From: Rhabditophanes sp. KR3021
Taxonomy: Eukaryota > Nematoda > Chromadorea > Rhabditida > Alloionematidae
NCBI GenBank assembly: GCA_963281155.1
Contig: CAUJLY010000004.1
Span: forward strand, 1,488,001-1,552,000
Reading direction: 5' to 3'
DNA: 64,000 bases
Made by a program: the position numbers and the translations under genes. The notes under the pieces are model-generated. The model saw nothing but the letters and a program-made list of their open reading frames with translations. It searched no databases and was not told the origin of the DNA. Shown one piece after another: positions 24,262 through 36,403 of this stretch. Numbering within the stretch: position 1 is the first letter of the stretch; every line of letters begins with the position of its first letter.

Positions 24262-25692
24262 TTATAGGCGAGATCGTCTGAAACTGCCAGTTGAGGGCGT
24301 TGTCTTTTTGTCATCGGTTGAGGCATCGGGCCGGACTTCTTCTCCGTTGTTGATGGAGGTTAGGATGACACGTTCTCTGTTTTCGGGGTTCTTGAGGATG
24401 GGGTTTTCGTCCGAGGCTTTCTTCATTTCTTGGTTTTCTTTGATTACTTTGAAGCCATCTAGGCCGGATTCGGAGTCAGTCGAGTCTTTTTGTTTATCTT
24501 CTGATTGGTCTTTGTTTAGTTGAACACCGGCTTCTGAGCTTTTAGTCACAACTTCAATTTTACGTTCTTCAACTTTAACTTCAACAGTTTTCTTTTCCTC
24601 TGCTTTGACTTCCTCAGCCTTCTTTTCCTCAACTCTTTCTTCCTGTCTATGTCTATCAACACCTCTTGAAGGGTAAGCCTTGACATCCGAAGACTTAGCC
24701 CAATCCTTGTAAACCTTAGGATCCTTCACACAAATATGTGCAGCCAACTTCTTGCAGCAACTTTGCTCCCACTTTCCAGTTCTAGTATTAATCTTGGCGC
24801 ATCTTCTTGCTCTCTTGAAAGGTGGATTTCTTCCTAAAACAAAAAAGAGTCTTAGTTTAATGTAATAAATGTTAAATACTTAGAATATACCAATTGTTCT
24901 TAATGCTTTCCAAATTCGAAATATGATTAGCTTAAAGGCATTTTACGTGTCATCGTGTTTAAGCCAAGATTTAATTTATTTTAGTTTCTTAGAATTACGC
25001 TCTTTCTTGGTGCTATTTATTCTAAAACTGGTGACACATCAAGAAATGGAGATGCCGAAGCCGCTCGTGTGTTGAGTGATGATTTAGCAAGACAAGCTAG
25101 TCTGGGGATAACCCTGGTTCTAAGGTTTCTAGAACTGCCAATAATATCACGTTTGGGAAAACTCAGTCATTTAGTGGAAGAGCTATGTGTTGAAGGTTCT
25201 ATTTACTTATTAATTATGTTATTCTAACCCTATCCATTTAATTTTAATCTACATTTTGCAACCTATTACCAATTTAATAAAATCCAAATTTCGTCACCCT
25301 TTTAAACATACCAGTAATCCAGTTTTGGAAGTCATAATTTGTTCCATCTGAGTAAACGTACCGTCCATCATTTCTGAATTGGGCGATTCCTAACCATAGA
25401 TAATCAGCTACTCTTCTGCCCATTTCAGTGGCAAATGAATTGTGAGCATCGGAGTGGACTGAAAGATGATGGCCGCCAGACATTGAACAAGAAAACTCAG
25501 CTACGTTCCATCCTGATTTAGATGTAGACAATTTGTAACATTTTTCGTCGTGTGGCGAATAAACCCATTCATTGGGACATGGCTTAGATGCAGAAAGTGA
25601 GCCTACAAAATAATACTAGTCGCTATTCACAAAAAACAATCTAACTTACCTAAAATATAACTAACCAAGCAACCGAAAAATAGAAACTTCAT
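24262..25692 (-). CDS. Secreted C-type lectin-like protein with long charged C-terminal tail
   Basis: Exons 25692-25650, 25602-25312 and 24833-24262, all phase 1, give about 301 aa. Residues 1-15 form a signal peptide (MKFLFFGCLVSYILG). The C-type lectin domain spans about residues 20-150: CPNEWVYSPHDEKCYKL, AEFSCSMSGGHHLSVHS, the WLG core (YLWLGIAQF), WITG at the long loop, a C-x-KINTRTGKWEQSCC strand and the closing HICVK. EPN/QPD and WND calcium-sugar motifs are absent (WITGRNPP instead), so canonical sugar binding is doubtful. Beyond residue 155 is a tail of about 145 aa rich in Glu and Lys with quasi-repeated KAEEVK/EEKK units, unusual for a small nematode lectin. Intron 2 is 477 nt. Confidence 0.85.
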
Positions 25693-27505
25693 CTTATTTG
25701 TTTGATTATTGATGAAGAGAGAGAGTTGTTAGTGTATGATTGGTGTTTGAAAAATCACAAAACTATACAATAAGTATATAAATATTCTTTTTGTATTTCA
25801 ATTTTAATTAATAAATGACAAAAGGATCCACCTTTAATAAATGCTCCTTGGTAGAATCAAGCCAACAATGAAGTTTGTGTATCTTGGAGAAAGAGATAAT
25901 GAACGGCAATAAGTGTTTGTGCTAACTTTTATAAGGAGAAAGGTACCAACTTTTTGACATATAATTTAGTTAATTGTTAGGGGGCATTGGTTATTGTTGG
26001 AGACATAAAAAAAGGTTGTATGAGATATATACTTGACAGATGCTGGCAAGGCGTGACTACGCAGCGCCTCTATTTTTTAACCCTTTTTTGGATGGATAGC
26101 TGGTGTGGTGGTGAGTTAGTGACGCCTGGTGATCAATGCTCGCTTTGATCTTGCGGACATTGTTTAGGACAAATATTGCAATTAAGTTTTGGTGTGGGTT
26201 GAATTTGTGTATTCCTTTGTAGGATAATTTGACGTGAATTGGAAAAGACATTATACACCCTCTCGAATCAATCAAAAACAACCACAATTGTCTCGTATCA
26301 AAAAGGTTATTGTTATTGTTGTTGGGCAGGTATTATGTAGGAGATACTTATTAATGTAGGTGCAAAAATAACCTACACCAACTTTTTGGCGTTCTTTGTA
26401 TACATTACACAATTTAATTGGAAATGCAATTGGTGTGAACCCGCATGCGTGGGTTAAGATTGTTTCCTTGAAGTAGTAATGAAAGTAATTCAGCAAGTAT
26501 CTTTTTTCCTACAATTACCATTGTTCCCACCACAAAGGATACCACTACCTCCACCAATTTGTTGTAGTACTTCTTTTTAGTGTAGTTTGTGACAATTCTC
26601 ATTTTCCATAAAATCAACTTCTTGAAGTTTCAAAATGAAATTAGTTTTAATTTCACCCTTTGCGAAGGTCATCATTCAGGTGACGCGATCTAACCAACTA
26701 TCTAACTCTTAATAAGCAGGGCAATTAGGCAACGGAAATGTAATAAAAAAAGACGTCGTCACATCAAATTTGAATTAATGATTAATTTGTTGGAAAGTTT
26801 AAGTATATCATTATTTAAAGATCACATTAAAATAATGTCTAAATCTAGTATTGGTTTGCATGATGGTCGTTATTTTATGGTAATGAACATTTGAACATAA
26901 TAAAAGTATGTTTTCATGCTGGAGACGAGGAAGTAAATGGAGAGTGTACATTACTTTGATGGCTTCTTTTATAAGAAAGAAACATAATTAAAGTTGACAA
27001 TTTATTGTGATTGTCTTTGAATATATTTTATGTATGTATTTCTATATGTTTATGTATAGTTCTTCTATTTAATTAGATTGAATAAAAAGATTCTTTTTGA
27101 TGGGCTCAAATACTTTTGCTGTGTAATGACGGATTTGGCTTGACCTTTTCATTTTTATATATGTTCATGCAAGGAGTTGCTCGTATCTGTCATAAATTTT
27201 CATCCACTAAAGGAAGGAATATTAATTAGTTGAAGAAAAAGGTACAATAAAATACGGCAGCAATCGAATTAGTATTCTTGCCTTGATCTTCTTCAAAATA
27301 TATCGTCTTTGGTGTTGGATCCGGCAACCACAACACTAAACAACACCATCAAAAAACAACTCTTCCAATTTGTTTTGATTTAAAACGGAAAAGATAATTA
27401 ATTATCCTTGAAATGAAGAAAACTACATTTTATTGAGCATCTCAAAAAACATTCATCGAAAAATATTAATCATTTAGGAAGAAGATCATTTGTAAGGCAT
27501 AATAG
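25693..27505. other. Intergenic, no gene seen
   Basis: 1.8 kb between two minus-strand genes. Several minus-strand ORFs of 67-76 codons (26057-26617) overlap in different frames and lack domains or start context. I regard them as chance. Confidence 0.5.
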
Positions 27506-30500
27506 TTAAACAATCACGTCGTCTTGTCTCATATTGACATTGTTATTCTTCAATTGAAATAAACCAACTAAATCGGTAATCATTTGGATTTCTTCCTTCT
27601 CTGCCAAACTGAATTCATACTTCACTTTGTGTTCTTTGATTGACTTGATGTCTGGAACTGAAAATTGATTCAACAAGCCACAACTTTCAAGGAGTCTCGT
27701 GATTACTCGGTAAGGTTCGGTTATCTAAACAAAAGAGTTCTTACAAAATGTGTCATAAAAAATGTTTTAAAAATGTCACGATTCTTTCAAAAGTACAAGT
27801 CTAGAGTCACAAGTTTTTTAATCAACTGATCAAATTAGGAAAAAAGAGAAAGTTGTACTTTTTTAAAACAGGTTACTTACAAAAGTTTCATAATAAATGA
27901 CATCTACAATAAAGAAAGTTGCCGCTAACCTGAAAAACGAATAATTATTATATTTATGAGGTTAAAGCCAAATTTTAAAGATTTAGTGTACACATTTAAG
28001 GATGTTTTATACCGTTTTGCAAGATAAGACATATGACATCAAAATTTGCTTATAGCATATCTTTAAGATGTTTCACTATTTCATTCTTATTTTAACGAGT
28101 CTTATACGTGTTCTTATTAATAATCTCTATATTTTAGGTAAAAGAATCTAACCTCCTGTATTTTTATTCCACCATGACAACAAGAAAACAGGAGTTTATG
28201 GAAAGGAATCCTGACGAAGGATCGATCAATCAAATTTAGTGTTGATGAAAATGGTAATTAGTAATATCTTTAATATTGTAATATGTTTCTAGATAAGCCA
28301 AAGCAGAAGAAACCGAAATTCTTCTCAATTCGCAATCCATCCGGTCAAGTGTATGTAGAGAAACCTGTTCCAACAACTAAGGAGAAAGACGAGCTTGAAT
28401 TGGGTAAAAAAGAGCAAAGATTGTTGGGTTTGCTGACAAGGCTGACCTTCAATTTGGCAAAATTAAGGATAGTAAAGTCGTTGTGAATGCCTTTCCGAGG
28501 GCAAATGAAGTTGTTGAAGAACGGGCAATATTAATGGTATCGATAAAAGAAAATATGCGACTTCCACCTCCAGTTCGTTATAACAAAAAGGAAGTAGCTG
28601 ACAAGGTTCAAGTTGGTTGGTGATTTGGATAGTATCAAAAGGATCCATACATGTACAGAATGTTGGAGTCATTTTCCAATACCTTTCACATAGATAACTT
28701 TACTTGTGATGGACTGAAAAAGAAAGAGATCAAGTGCAGTTGAAATGGGCGGGTTTGGATGACAAGCAACTGGCTGAAGGAATGTTAGCTGTAATGTCTG
28801 GGGATTGTAGTAAGAACAAAAGAAATGTGTATGGGTTTTAACTCCTGAAGATAATCGTTTAAAAAGTAGTGGCTTTCAATAAAACATTAAATGCTAAAGG
28901 AAATTTGGAAAGATGTGGCTTTCCCCACTAATCCAAATGATCTCAATAGTTTCTATCTTTTCTTGGACCTAACAATCATCAACAAACATTTTGCGGATTG
29001 GATTTTGGAAGACTTTATAAGAGCTGCTTACTATGCTGGTGAAAACAAATTAATATGAAGAAGATTAATGATGCCAACTCCAAAACATTAGTGGTCAAGG
29101 TAAATGTAGCTTCAAAAGAGTAGCAGGAAACTTGGAATGCATCTTGACTGAATATTTTGAGGATAAAGTCGCAAATGCTGACCATGGAAAGTGCTCAATA
29201 GAAGATGTCTACATGTTGTGACCTGCAAGCGCTCAAAAGATGGACAAACTTATTATTGAAAGGATGTCACAGAAAAAGTAGAGATTGCAACGGGGTTTTA
29301 ATTAGTTTCAATCATATTATTTGTTTTAATAAATTTTTGCTTGCCTAAAAATAAGATAATTAGTTGAATATATTTAGATAAGTAATAATGTAAACCTATA
29401 GTCAAGGACAGATTTTGAGATCATAGACAACGCCAGCTGGAGTTCGTTTTCTGGTTTCACCTTTTCGATAATACTTTTTTCTAACTTTAGTTTCCAGGTG
29501 AAGAAGTCTTTTAGGGGGCCCATTTTGCGTTTCATTAGAAGCAGTTCTTTCAGCATTTTGTCTTTGTGTTCGTGTTCTTTGAGCATGTATAGAAGAGCTT
29601 GATCTACGTAGTTGCGGGCAAAGAAAACGTGCAATATAGAGGGTGCTATGGCGTGGATGTGAGGAATTAGATTTATTGTCTCGGGTCTCATTTCGACTAT
29701 CCAGATTTCGTTTCTTCCTTGGTCTTTTAGAAGGCAGCGTAGTGCACATAACGCCAACTTTCTGCATTCTTCAAGTGAAAAATGATCGTTGTTTTCGAAT
29801 AAATTGAGGAGACTCGAGAGAGAGCTAGTGTCTCGAATAACCTTGATACACTTATCATCATGTTTCGGAGCAGGGACTAAATTTTGAAAAACAGACAACA
29901 AATCACCCGAACTTGAATTAGGCATCGCCGTGAAGGTGATAGTCTTCCCATTAAAATACTTGAGATAATTAGGTGTCTTCAAAAAATCCTCCAACTTGAC
30001 CTCACCTACCCTTTCTGCATTGTCAAACAAAAATGTTGTAAACGATACTTCGTCAGTGGCCGGGTAGGCCTTTTCACAATAAACAAAGTATGCATAGTTG
30101 GCGTTAAGTGAATAAAAGTGCCACTTATTAGAAGCGAATATTTCCTCAAATGAGATGAATTGTACATCTAAAGCGATTAGAGGGATAAGAGAAAATATTT
30201 GAACTTTTTGTTTTATTTTTTAAATTTTTGCCTATACTAATTTGAATTGTTTTAGTTTAACCTGATTTAAAATATTTTAGTATACTCTGTACAGTAAAAA
30301 TTAGTGTTGGCGTATACCCACTAAAAAACAACGCGAAGTTAAAGTACCAGTTTTATTATAGGAAATTGTGTAGTGATAAAACCCATCATAATAATTCTGC
30401 CCTCATTATCTCAGCCAGCAACTGAATGGACTGAAGATGAATTAGGAGCTGTTAATCGAAGAAAGAAACAAGTCGATGACGCTCAAATAAGAATGGATTT

Positions 30501-31445
30501 GGGTCGTGAAGCTGAAAAGTTATTGAAAAATGGCAAAGTATTGAAGGCAGACGAAGAAAAAAATGTAAAATGCCTTGAAAGTAGAAGAAATACAAGTAAA
30601 AGATACCAAGCGAAAAACAGTGGAAGAACTGCTACTTACCAAGCAAACAGAAGTGCCTCAAGAAATGATGTTATGTCAAAGTTATCTCATTTGTGGACTA
30701 AGGACAATATTAAGGCTGTTATGGCAATTGAAGTTAAACGTACTAGTGCAAGAGAAAATGAGGATAATATCCGTCTTATTAAAAAATCATAATACCTTTA
30801 CGCACTTTGGATGAAATGAAGAAATATAGTGGTAATGAACTGAAAAAGAAATTAAGTAAGTCTGAAAAATGAATTCTTTCTCATTTCATCCTATAAATTG
30901 TCTTATTTAATCTCATTTTATCTTATAAACTTTTTTGTTTTATCTCATTTTATCTTATAAATTATTGTGTTTTATCTCATTCAATTTTTATAAATTATTT
31001 TGTTTTATAATATTTTTGCTAATAAAGCTATTGATATTATTTTTGAACTTACAGCTGTGGAATAAAACAAAGTCGATGTCTCGACTAACTTCACTTTGAT
31101 AAAATTTGTGCCTGCAATTGTCGATTATGATTAATTAATGTTTTAACACCAGACTTATCCAATAAATATTATATGTATAAGCCTATCTCACTAATTTTAT
31201 AAATTATCTAAGCAAATGAATGCATTTACTCACCTCAACACAACATCATAAATTTCGATATTTTCGAGAGTCGGATCACGGCCATTAGCTTGTTCACGCC
31301 AAATTAAATTCTTCACGATAAGCCAAACCAACGACTCAATATAAACAACAATTCTTACCAATTGAAATAAACCATAAATAACAATTCGAAATATGAAATT
31401 TTGAAAATAAAATTCATTCGTCAATTTATTTGTTGTCGTCGTCAT
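27506..31445 (-). CDS. Small multi-pass membrane protein with 3.3-kb intron
   Basis: Exons 31445-31234, 27929-27881 and 27724-27506 join in frame (phases 2 and 0) to a 159-aa protein. Support comes from good splice signals (GAG|GTGAGT, TTTTTCAG, TTT|GTAAGT, TTGTTTAG) and hydrophobic continuity across the first junction (YDVVLR then LAATFFIVDVIYY). Residues about 12-48 contain one or two hydrophobic helices, and 68-85 another. The C-terminal 75 residues are soluble and acidic-basic mixed (ITEPYRVITRLLESCG), ending NMRQDDVIV. I do not recognise the family. The 3.3-kb first intron, against 40-60 nt typical here, houses several other ORFs. If the join is wrong, the two downstream exons would belong to a gene whose 5' end I have missed. 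Confidence 0.55.
28146..29280 (+). pseudogene. Decayed gene with frameshifts and stops, antisense in an intron
   Basis: Plus-strand coding potential continues for 1.1 kb but jumps frame repeatedly. Open pieces include HDNKKTGVYGKES, KFSVDENG joined by an intron-like GTAATTAG...TTTCTAG (28253-28292) to DKPKQKKPKFFSIRNPSGQV, then RAKIVGFADKADLQFGKIKD, RLPPPVRYNKKEVADKV, WTEKERDQVQLKWAGLDD and HFADWILEDFIRAAYY. The 3' end (about 29060-29280) is a degenerate relative of the fragment in unc-10 intron 5. The intron remnant indicates a DNA-level duplicate rather than a retrocopy. Ancestral function unknown. Confidence 0.6.
29374..30167 (-). CDS. Unidentified ORF nested in the same-strand intron; 5' end unresolved
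   Basis: A continuous frame of about 264 codons ends at the stop 29374-29376. It is open from about 30220, but no in-frame ATG occurs in the first 80 codons. A TTTAG acceptor at 30169-30168 would start the exon in phase 1. The product would be soluble, with alternating helices: LEECRKLALCALRCLLKD, YVDQALLYMLKEHEHKDK and MLKELLLMKRKMGPLKDF. No domain is recognised. It may be the last exon of a gene whose first exon lies in 30.2-31.2 kb, or a pseudogene that lost its start. It sits inside the intron of the 27506-31445 gene on the same strand. Confidence 0.45.
30373..30871 (+). pseudogene. Second broken plus-strand ORF in the same intron
   Basis: A Lys/Glu-rich frame (ATEWTEDELGAVNRRKKQ, GREAEKLLKNGKVLKADEEK) runs to about 30570. 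It appears to continue in another frame (KDTKRKTVEELLLTKQTEV) and again in a third (LDEMKKYSGNELKKKLSK), ending at TGA 30869-30871. This pattern fits a decayed charged, coiled-coil-like gene. No family recognised. Confidence 0.4.
30881..31010. repeat. AT-rich tandem repeat, about four units of ~33 bp
   Basis: Four imperfect units of the form CATTTTATCTTATAAA followed by T-rich spacer and TTTTATCT. The middle two are nearly identical and the outer two diverged. The array lies inside the long intron of the 27506-31445 gene, just downstream of the broken plus-strand ORF. Confidence 0.7.
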
Positions 31446-34400
31446 TTTCTTTAAATATGATGAATATACATAAAATATAGAAGTATATAATTAAAAAGAA
31501 GATACCAACGCCTTTGGTACACCAATGTGAAATCTCACCACATATTATTCACCAACAATCTCCTACCAACTGGGAACAAAGTAAGTTGCGACACCGAACC
31601 TGATACGTACCTCAAGTTTCGGGGATATAAAAAATTGGTTAAATGTATTCAATATTTATTTGTATTTGAGTTCATCAAATATGTTAAGATTGGTGAGGAT
31701 AACTGAATATTTGCGAAGGATATATCCACCTTTTGTTTGTATAGATGCAATTAGAATGAGAAGAACTTTTGCTATTAGGCTAAAGGTTCCCGACATACAC
31801 ACAAATATTTATAGAAACTTCAATTGTCTTTTTTTGTTGTCTGCTCTTTAGATATTCTGTGGTTAAATAACTTGATAAAAAAGACTTTTAAGCTGGATCT
31901 TTAAAGCAATCACTTCACACAAAAAAATTAGCTCAGCCTAGTTCGAGTATATTTAAATCAAATGTAAATAATGAAACAAAATGTAGAAAAGACGATCCAA
32001 GACTCGGTATATAGTTTATTCGTCTCTTATATCTACACCACAAATGTACTACCACCAAAAAAGTATATAAAACTATTTGAATATTATATACTATGCCGTT
32101 GGGAAAACAAAAATGCAATTAAAAGTAGGAAGTGTATATGTATTTGAGGAGATGTCGTCTTTACCCAACAATATAAATAAATATATGATTATTAGATAAT
32201 AAGCAAAAATGTTATCTGACCCAATCAATGTAATATACACACACCTAACAAAATATCATTTTAGCTGAGACCACTGAATGTATAAGATTTGCCATTATAT
32301 TTTTAATTTGATGTAATAACTTGTTTGGCAGAGAATTAATGCTAACAATACATTTATTTATGCATAAGATCATTGTAATTGAGAAATAATTTTTCACACA
32401 CCAAATTAGTAACAACAATAAATCATAACAATATTTGCATGATCTTTTCATTGAAATTTTATTTTCCCTTCTTGCAGAAGAAACGTCCACAGGGCTAATC
32501 ACCATTTTTACCAAATTGCTAAACATTCCCTAGAGAAATGTCATTCAATCAAATTTTCACTTTTGCAAAAAAAATGGAATACGGGAAATTGCTAAACATT
32601 CTCCAGCAAGGTAAATGATTGTCGTTATTAATATTATCAAACATACTCCACCATCATTTGATTATTACATACTTTCTCTCTCGCTAGTATTGAAAATTTG
32701 TGCATAGATGATAATTCCCATTTTTTATATACTCTTTGAGAATTATGATAATCAGTAATATAGTTATTAAAATGACACAACTGTATACTACAATTCATAT
32801 TGTGTATGCTCATTATAAATTTGCTCAAATTCTTTCACCGACATACCATTAATATATTCCTTTTTTCCAGACATTTATTGTATTTAGAAGGGCTGACAAA
32901 ACATAATAATCACAAAGATTCTTGATTTTGACAACATTCTAAACGTTTGCTATAATATGTTGTGTATACATAATTATACAAATTGACGTTGTAGAAGATA
33001 AGGGTACTTTTTCATAAAAATTAGACACAAAGCTTCATCTCCACGCATAAAAACAACACCATCTAGTTAAACCCGTCCACACTTTCATCTCCATCTTTTT
33101 TGCCCATAAACACAAGAATGTGTCTAAAGGCGATTACAAAAGTGACGGCTCCAGAAGTTTTTACATCAATGGTCCGTGATATTACCTGCTACCTTTTTTT
33201 GTGAGTATCACGAAAAAGGCTAGTATTGTTAGGTATCTGCAGCAGATATAATATACTATTTAAATCAACACCACACCATATACTTCTAAACTTCTATCAT
33301 CATCGTCAAGTAGTGTATATGTATCAATCTTTCTGTTAGTTGTGCTGATATTACACAAATACGCTTTTTTGTTTAAAACCAATCTACAGATTGTGTCTTC
33401 TTTTGCATTCTTTTATTTTTTGGTTGCTGCCTAGTATTTTGGAAAGAAATTCATTTTGCTAAAATGGCTAAGTATTGAAATTGTTTAGATATTGAACTAT
33501 ATAGGAGGGCATTACGAAGGACACACTCTAACCAATCTCTTTTTGCCGATGTTTATAGTGAATAAGTTTGTATATATTTCATTTACCGATCCATTTACAT
33601 TCCATCAATTTAAGTATCAGGATGATGTCGTCATCTAGTAAGAGATAAACAAAAAATAGGGGCGCCGTTCTCAGTTCCGATTTAGGGTTTTCCTGTCAAA
33701 ACTAGAAAATACCCTTTTCATTTTTTATCACTCTCGTTCATATTATATTTATACACGCCAACAAAAAGGCTTACCCAATGAAAGAGAGAACGGGGTTGTC
33801 GTCCACCACACATATTTCTTCTAATCCAGCTTCTAGGTTTCCCTTTCGACTGATTTATCTAAAAGCTTAGTAATATAGATAGATAACGAACACTAATATG
33901 TTAGGTGACTTTTTTATAAATTTTTACAAAAAATGATATTGCGATGAAGGGTGTTTCGTCGTAAGAATAAACGAATGCTAAAGCTTCAACTAATATACCT
34001 TCGTATTGAATGTTGAGCACATTCCGATACTTTGACTTAACTGGAATTTTATACATTCATTTTAGTTTTACATTTCTTCATCTTTTTTAGACCAGATGAT
34101 ACTTTTGCTTTAAGCTGATATTTATTTGATGGTGGAGAACACGAAAAGGGGTGACTACAACATTCTTTTCTGCATACACAACCAAATTTTTTGTTCCTAT
34201 TTATAATTATTTTTTAGTCAAGGGAGAAATGTTATATTTATTAAATGGTTAAGAGGAGTATCAGTTGGTGGTATGGATATTTCTGCTTTGTTTTAAATTA
34301 ATATATTAAATTAAACATATGGAGAACCAAACATTCATCTGGTAAAAGTCACTTCATATTGTTTTGATTTATTTGGTACATTCGATGATAGAACTTACCT

Positions 34401-35009
34401 AAGACTGTACCACTAGACGTTCCTTGACGTTTTCTAATATTTGTGGTTGATGAGAATATAGGAAATTGTTAAGGAATTTCTCGTGGCATGGTTCGTTGCT
34501 TAATGAAGTGACTTGCGTGTTCTATCTATGTAAGTTCCCAAATGTTATCAACAAATGACTTGCGTCAGTTTATACTTAATCTTTCTAATAACCTTTCATC
34601 ACAGCCTTTCACGACCAAACTACGATTATTCTATACTTATTCCCAAAATAGTCTTTCTTCTAATGTTTGCCCAAATTAAGTTTGCTCTTTGGGGACTAAT
34701 CATTTTCCTTTAAACAAATGTAAATAATGCAAAAAAACGTACTATGAGCACTCTACTTTAATTAGTTTCGATTTATATATATTAAATATATTAAATGTCA
34801 ATGCTGATATAGTTTGTTTAAAATAAACACCAACAACTATTTATCCCAACAAGAAATTAGCATATTGAATATTAAAAAGTAGTCTTAATTGCAAATTATA
34901 CACATCCAAGAAAGAATGAAATAAGGGTTGAAAAGTAGTATGTTTCACAACCACCAGGTACCTTATTTTAGGTTGTTGTTTGCTTTTGTCGCGCCAAATA
35001 ACAATTTAT
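31446..35009. other. Long intergenic region upstream of the kinase
   Basis: 3.5 kb, AT-rich, with only small unsupported ORFs (31660-31851 plus; 32245-32526 and 32637-32828 minus). No RNA gene or repeat recognised. A TTATTTTAG acceptor ending at 34971 precedes the kinase start. Confidence 0.5.
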
Positions 35010-36403
35010 ATGGCCGTTCAACTTCCAGCAAATCAAGAGCCAAAGTGGTTAGATAGTGGTGAGATTATTAAGGGGAGATATGAAGTTAGTCAGATGGTTT
35101 CGGCTGGAGGGTTCGGTCAAGTCTATTGGGCTACTGACTTGAAGACTGGACACTGTGTTGCTGTTAAGGCGGAAAAAAAGGGCTGTAAGATTTCTCTTTT
35201 GAAAGAAGAGGCTATGATTGTTTCGAAGATTAATCGCAGTGCTTTCAAGAGATTTACCCATATCCGTGCTCCCATCATTAGACTCTATGATTATATTGAG
35301 ACCGATTCTTTGAAGATGATGGTCATGTCGATGTGTGGGCCTAATTTGAGAGAGTTGAAGAAATCAACCGAGTTTGACAAATTTTCCCCTATTACCTCTT
35401 TCTGGATCGCAAAGAAGATGATTTGTGCCTTGAAAACGTTGCATAATTTTGGGTGGATTCACAGAGATGTATGTTTTATGCTAATTTTGGTTTTTAATTA
35501 AATTTGTTTTTAGATCAAACCAGCTAACTTCACGGTAGGATATTTATACCAAACCTTTAGATACATTACCAAAATAAAAGTCACTATAACAATCCTTTCC
35601 AGATTGGATTAGGAAGAGAAGGGGGACATCGCTTGTTTATTGTTGATTTTGGTCTAGCCAGAAGATACATGGGTTCTGATGGAAGCTTGAAACCTATAAG
35701 AGAGTCTTGTAACTTCAGAGGAACCATTAGGTATGCCTCCTTAAACGCTCACAAGAGAAGAGATTTAAGCAGAAGTGATGATTTGTGGTCTGTTTACTAC
35801 ATTGCTGTTGAAAACATTCTTGGAAAATTACCTTGGAGAGCCTCCGTTGACAGAGATGAGGTTGGAAAGATGAAGAGTGACATCAACTTGATTGACTTAA
35901 AGTATAATGACATGCACTCCGCCCCAAAGAGTTACATCTACCTCAAGAATCATCTCGAACTCAATGGCTTCTATCATGAACCAAAATACGATGTCCTAAT
36001 CCAGCAATTCGATGGTGAGTTATGTGCTCTAGGGTATCACAGTCGCTACAACAACACACTGGACTGGGAATCAATTGACTCAACCTCAAAGATCATGGAA
36101 CACAAGAAAATCGCCGTTTCTATGGAAATGTTGAAAAACATGAACTCTTTCGAAAGGATCAACAACTACTTTTACAACTTCTCTTCCAACTCCAACAGTC
36201 AAATGCCTGAAATCCGAGAAAACTTTTACAACATGACGAAAGAGAATGCTCGTATGGACAGCACTCCCTCTTACCAACCAGCATTCACCTCTGGCTCCCG
36301 ACAAAAATTTGGCGTTTCCAATTTTTACGAGTCCAACAGAACTCCCCACCATCTCAAAACAACCAACAACTCGCATTTCAGAAGACAGCAACAATTTTTT
36401 TAG
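35010..36403 (+). CDS. Tau-tubulin/CK1-family protein kinase (TTBK-like)
   Basis: Exons 35010-35468, 35514-35534 and 35603-36403, all phase 0, give 426 aa. Kinase elements in order: glycine loop VSAGGFGQV (about residue 31), VAIK-type lysine in VAVKAEKK, and catalytic loop HRD-IKPANF, with HRD ending exon 1 and IKPANFT forming exon 2. Then come DFGLARRY, RGTIRYAS in the activation segment (the CK1/TTBK signature replacing APE) and DLWSVYYIAVENILGKLPWR. The C-terminal 120 residues are Ser/Asn-rich and unstructured. All key catalytic residues are present, so it should be active. CK1/TTBK-like kinases are hugely expanded in nematodes, many of them sperm-expressed; this expression is inferred only. 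Exon 2 is a 21-nt microexon. Confidence 0.92.

Noticed and set aside
24990..25230. Plus-strand open stretch in the lectin intron (KTGDTSRNGDAEAARVLSDD)
   Set aside because: Looks somewhat coding and more GC-rich than the surroundings, but no start, splice signals or family recognised; kept only as a note.
31660..32828. Three small ORFs (60-93 codons)
   Set aside because: Isolated, AT-biased and without motifs or splice partners.
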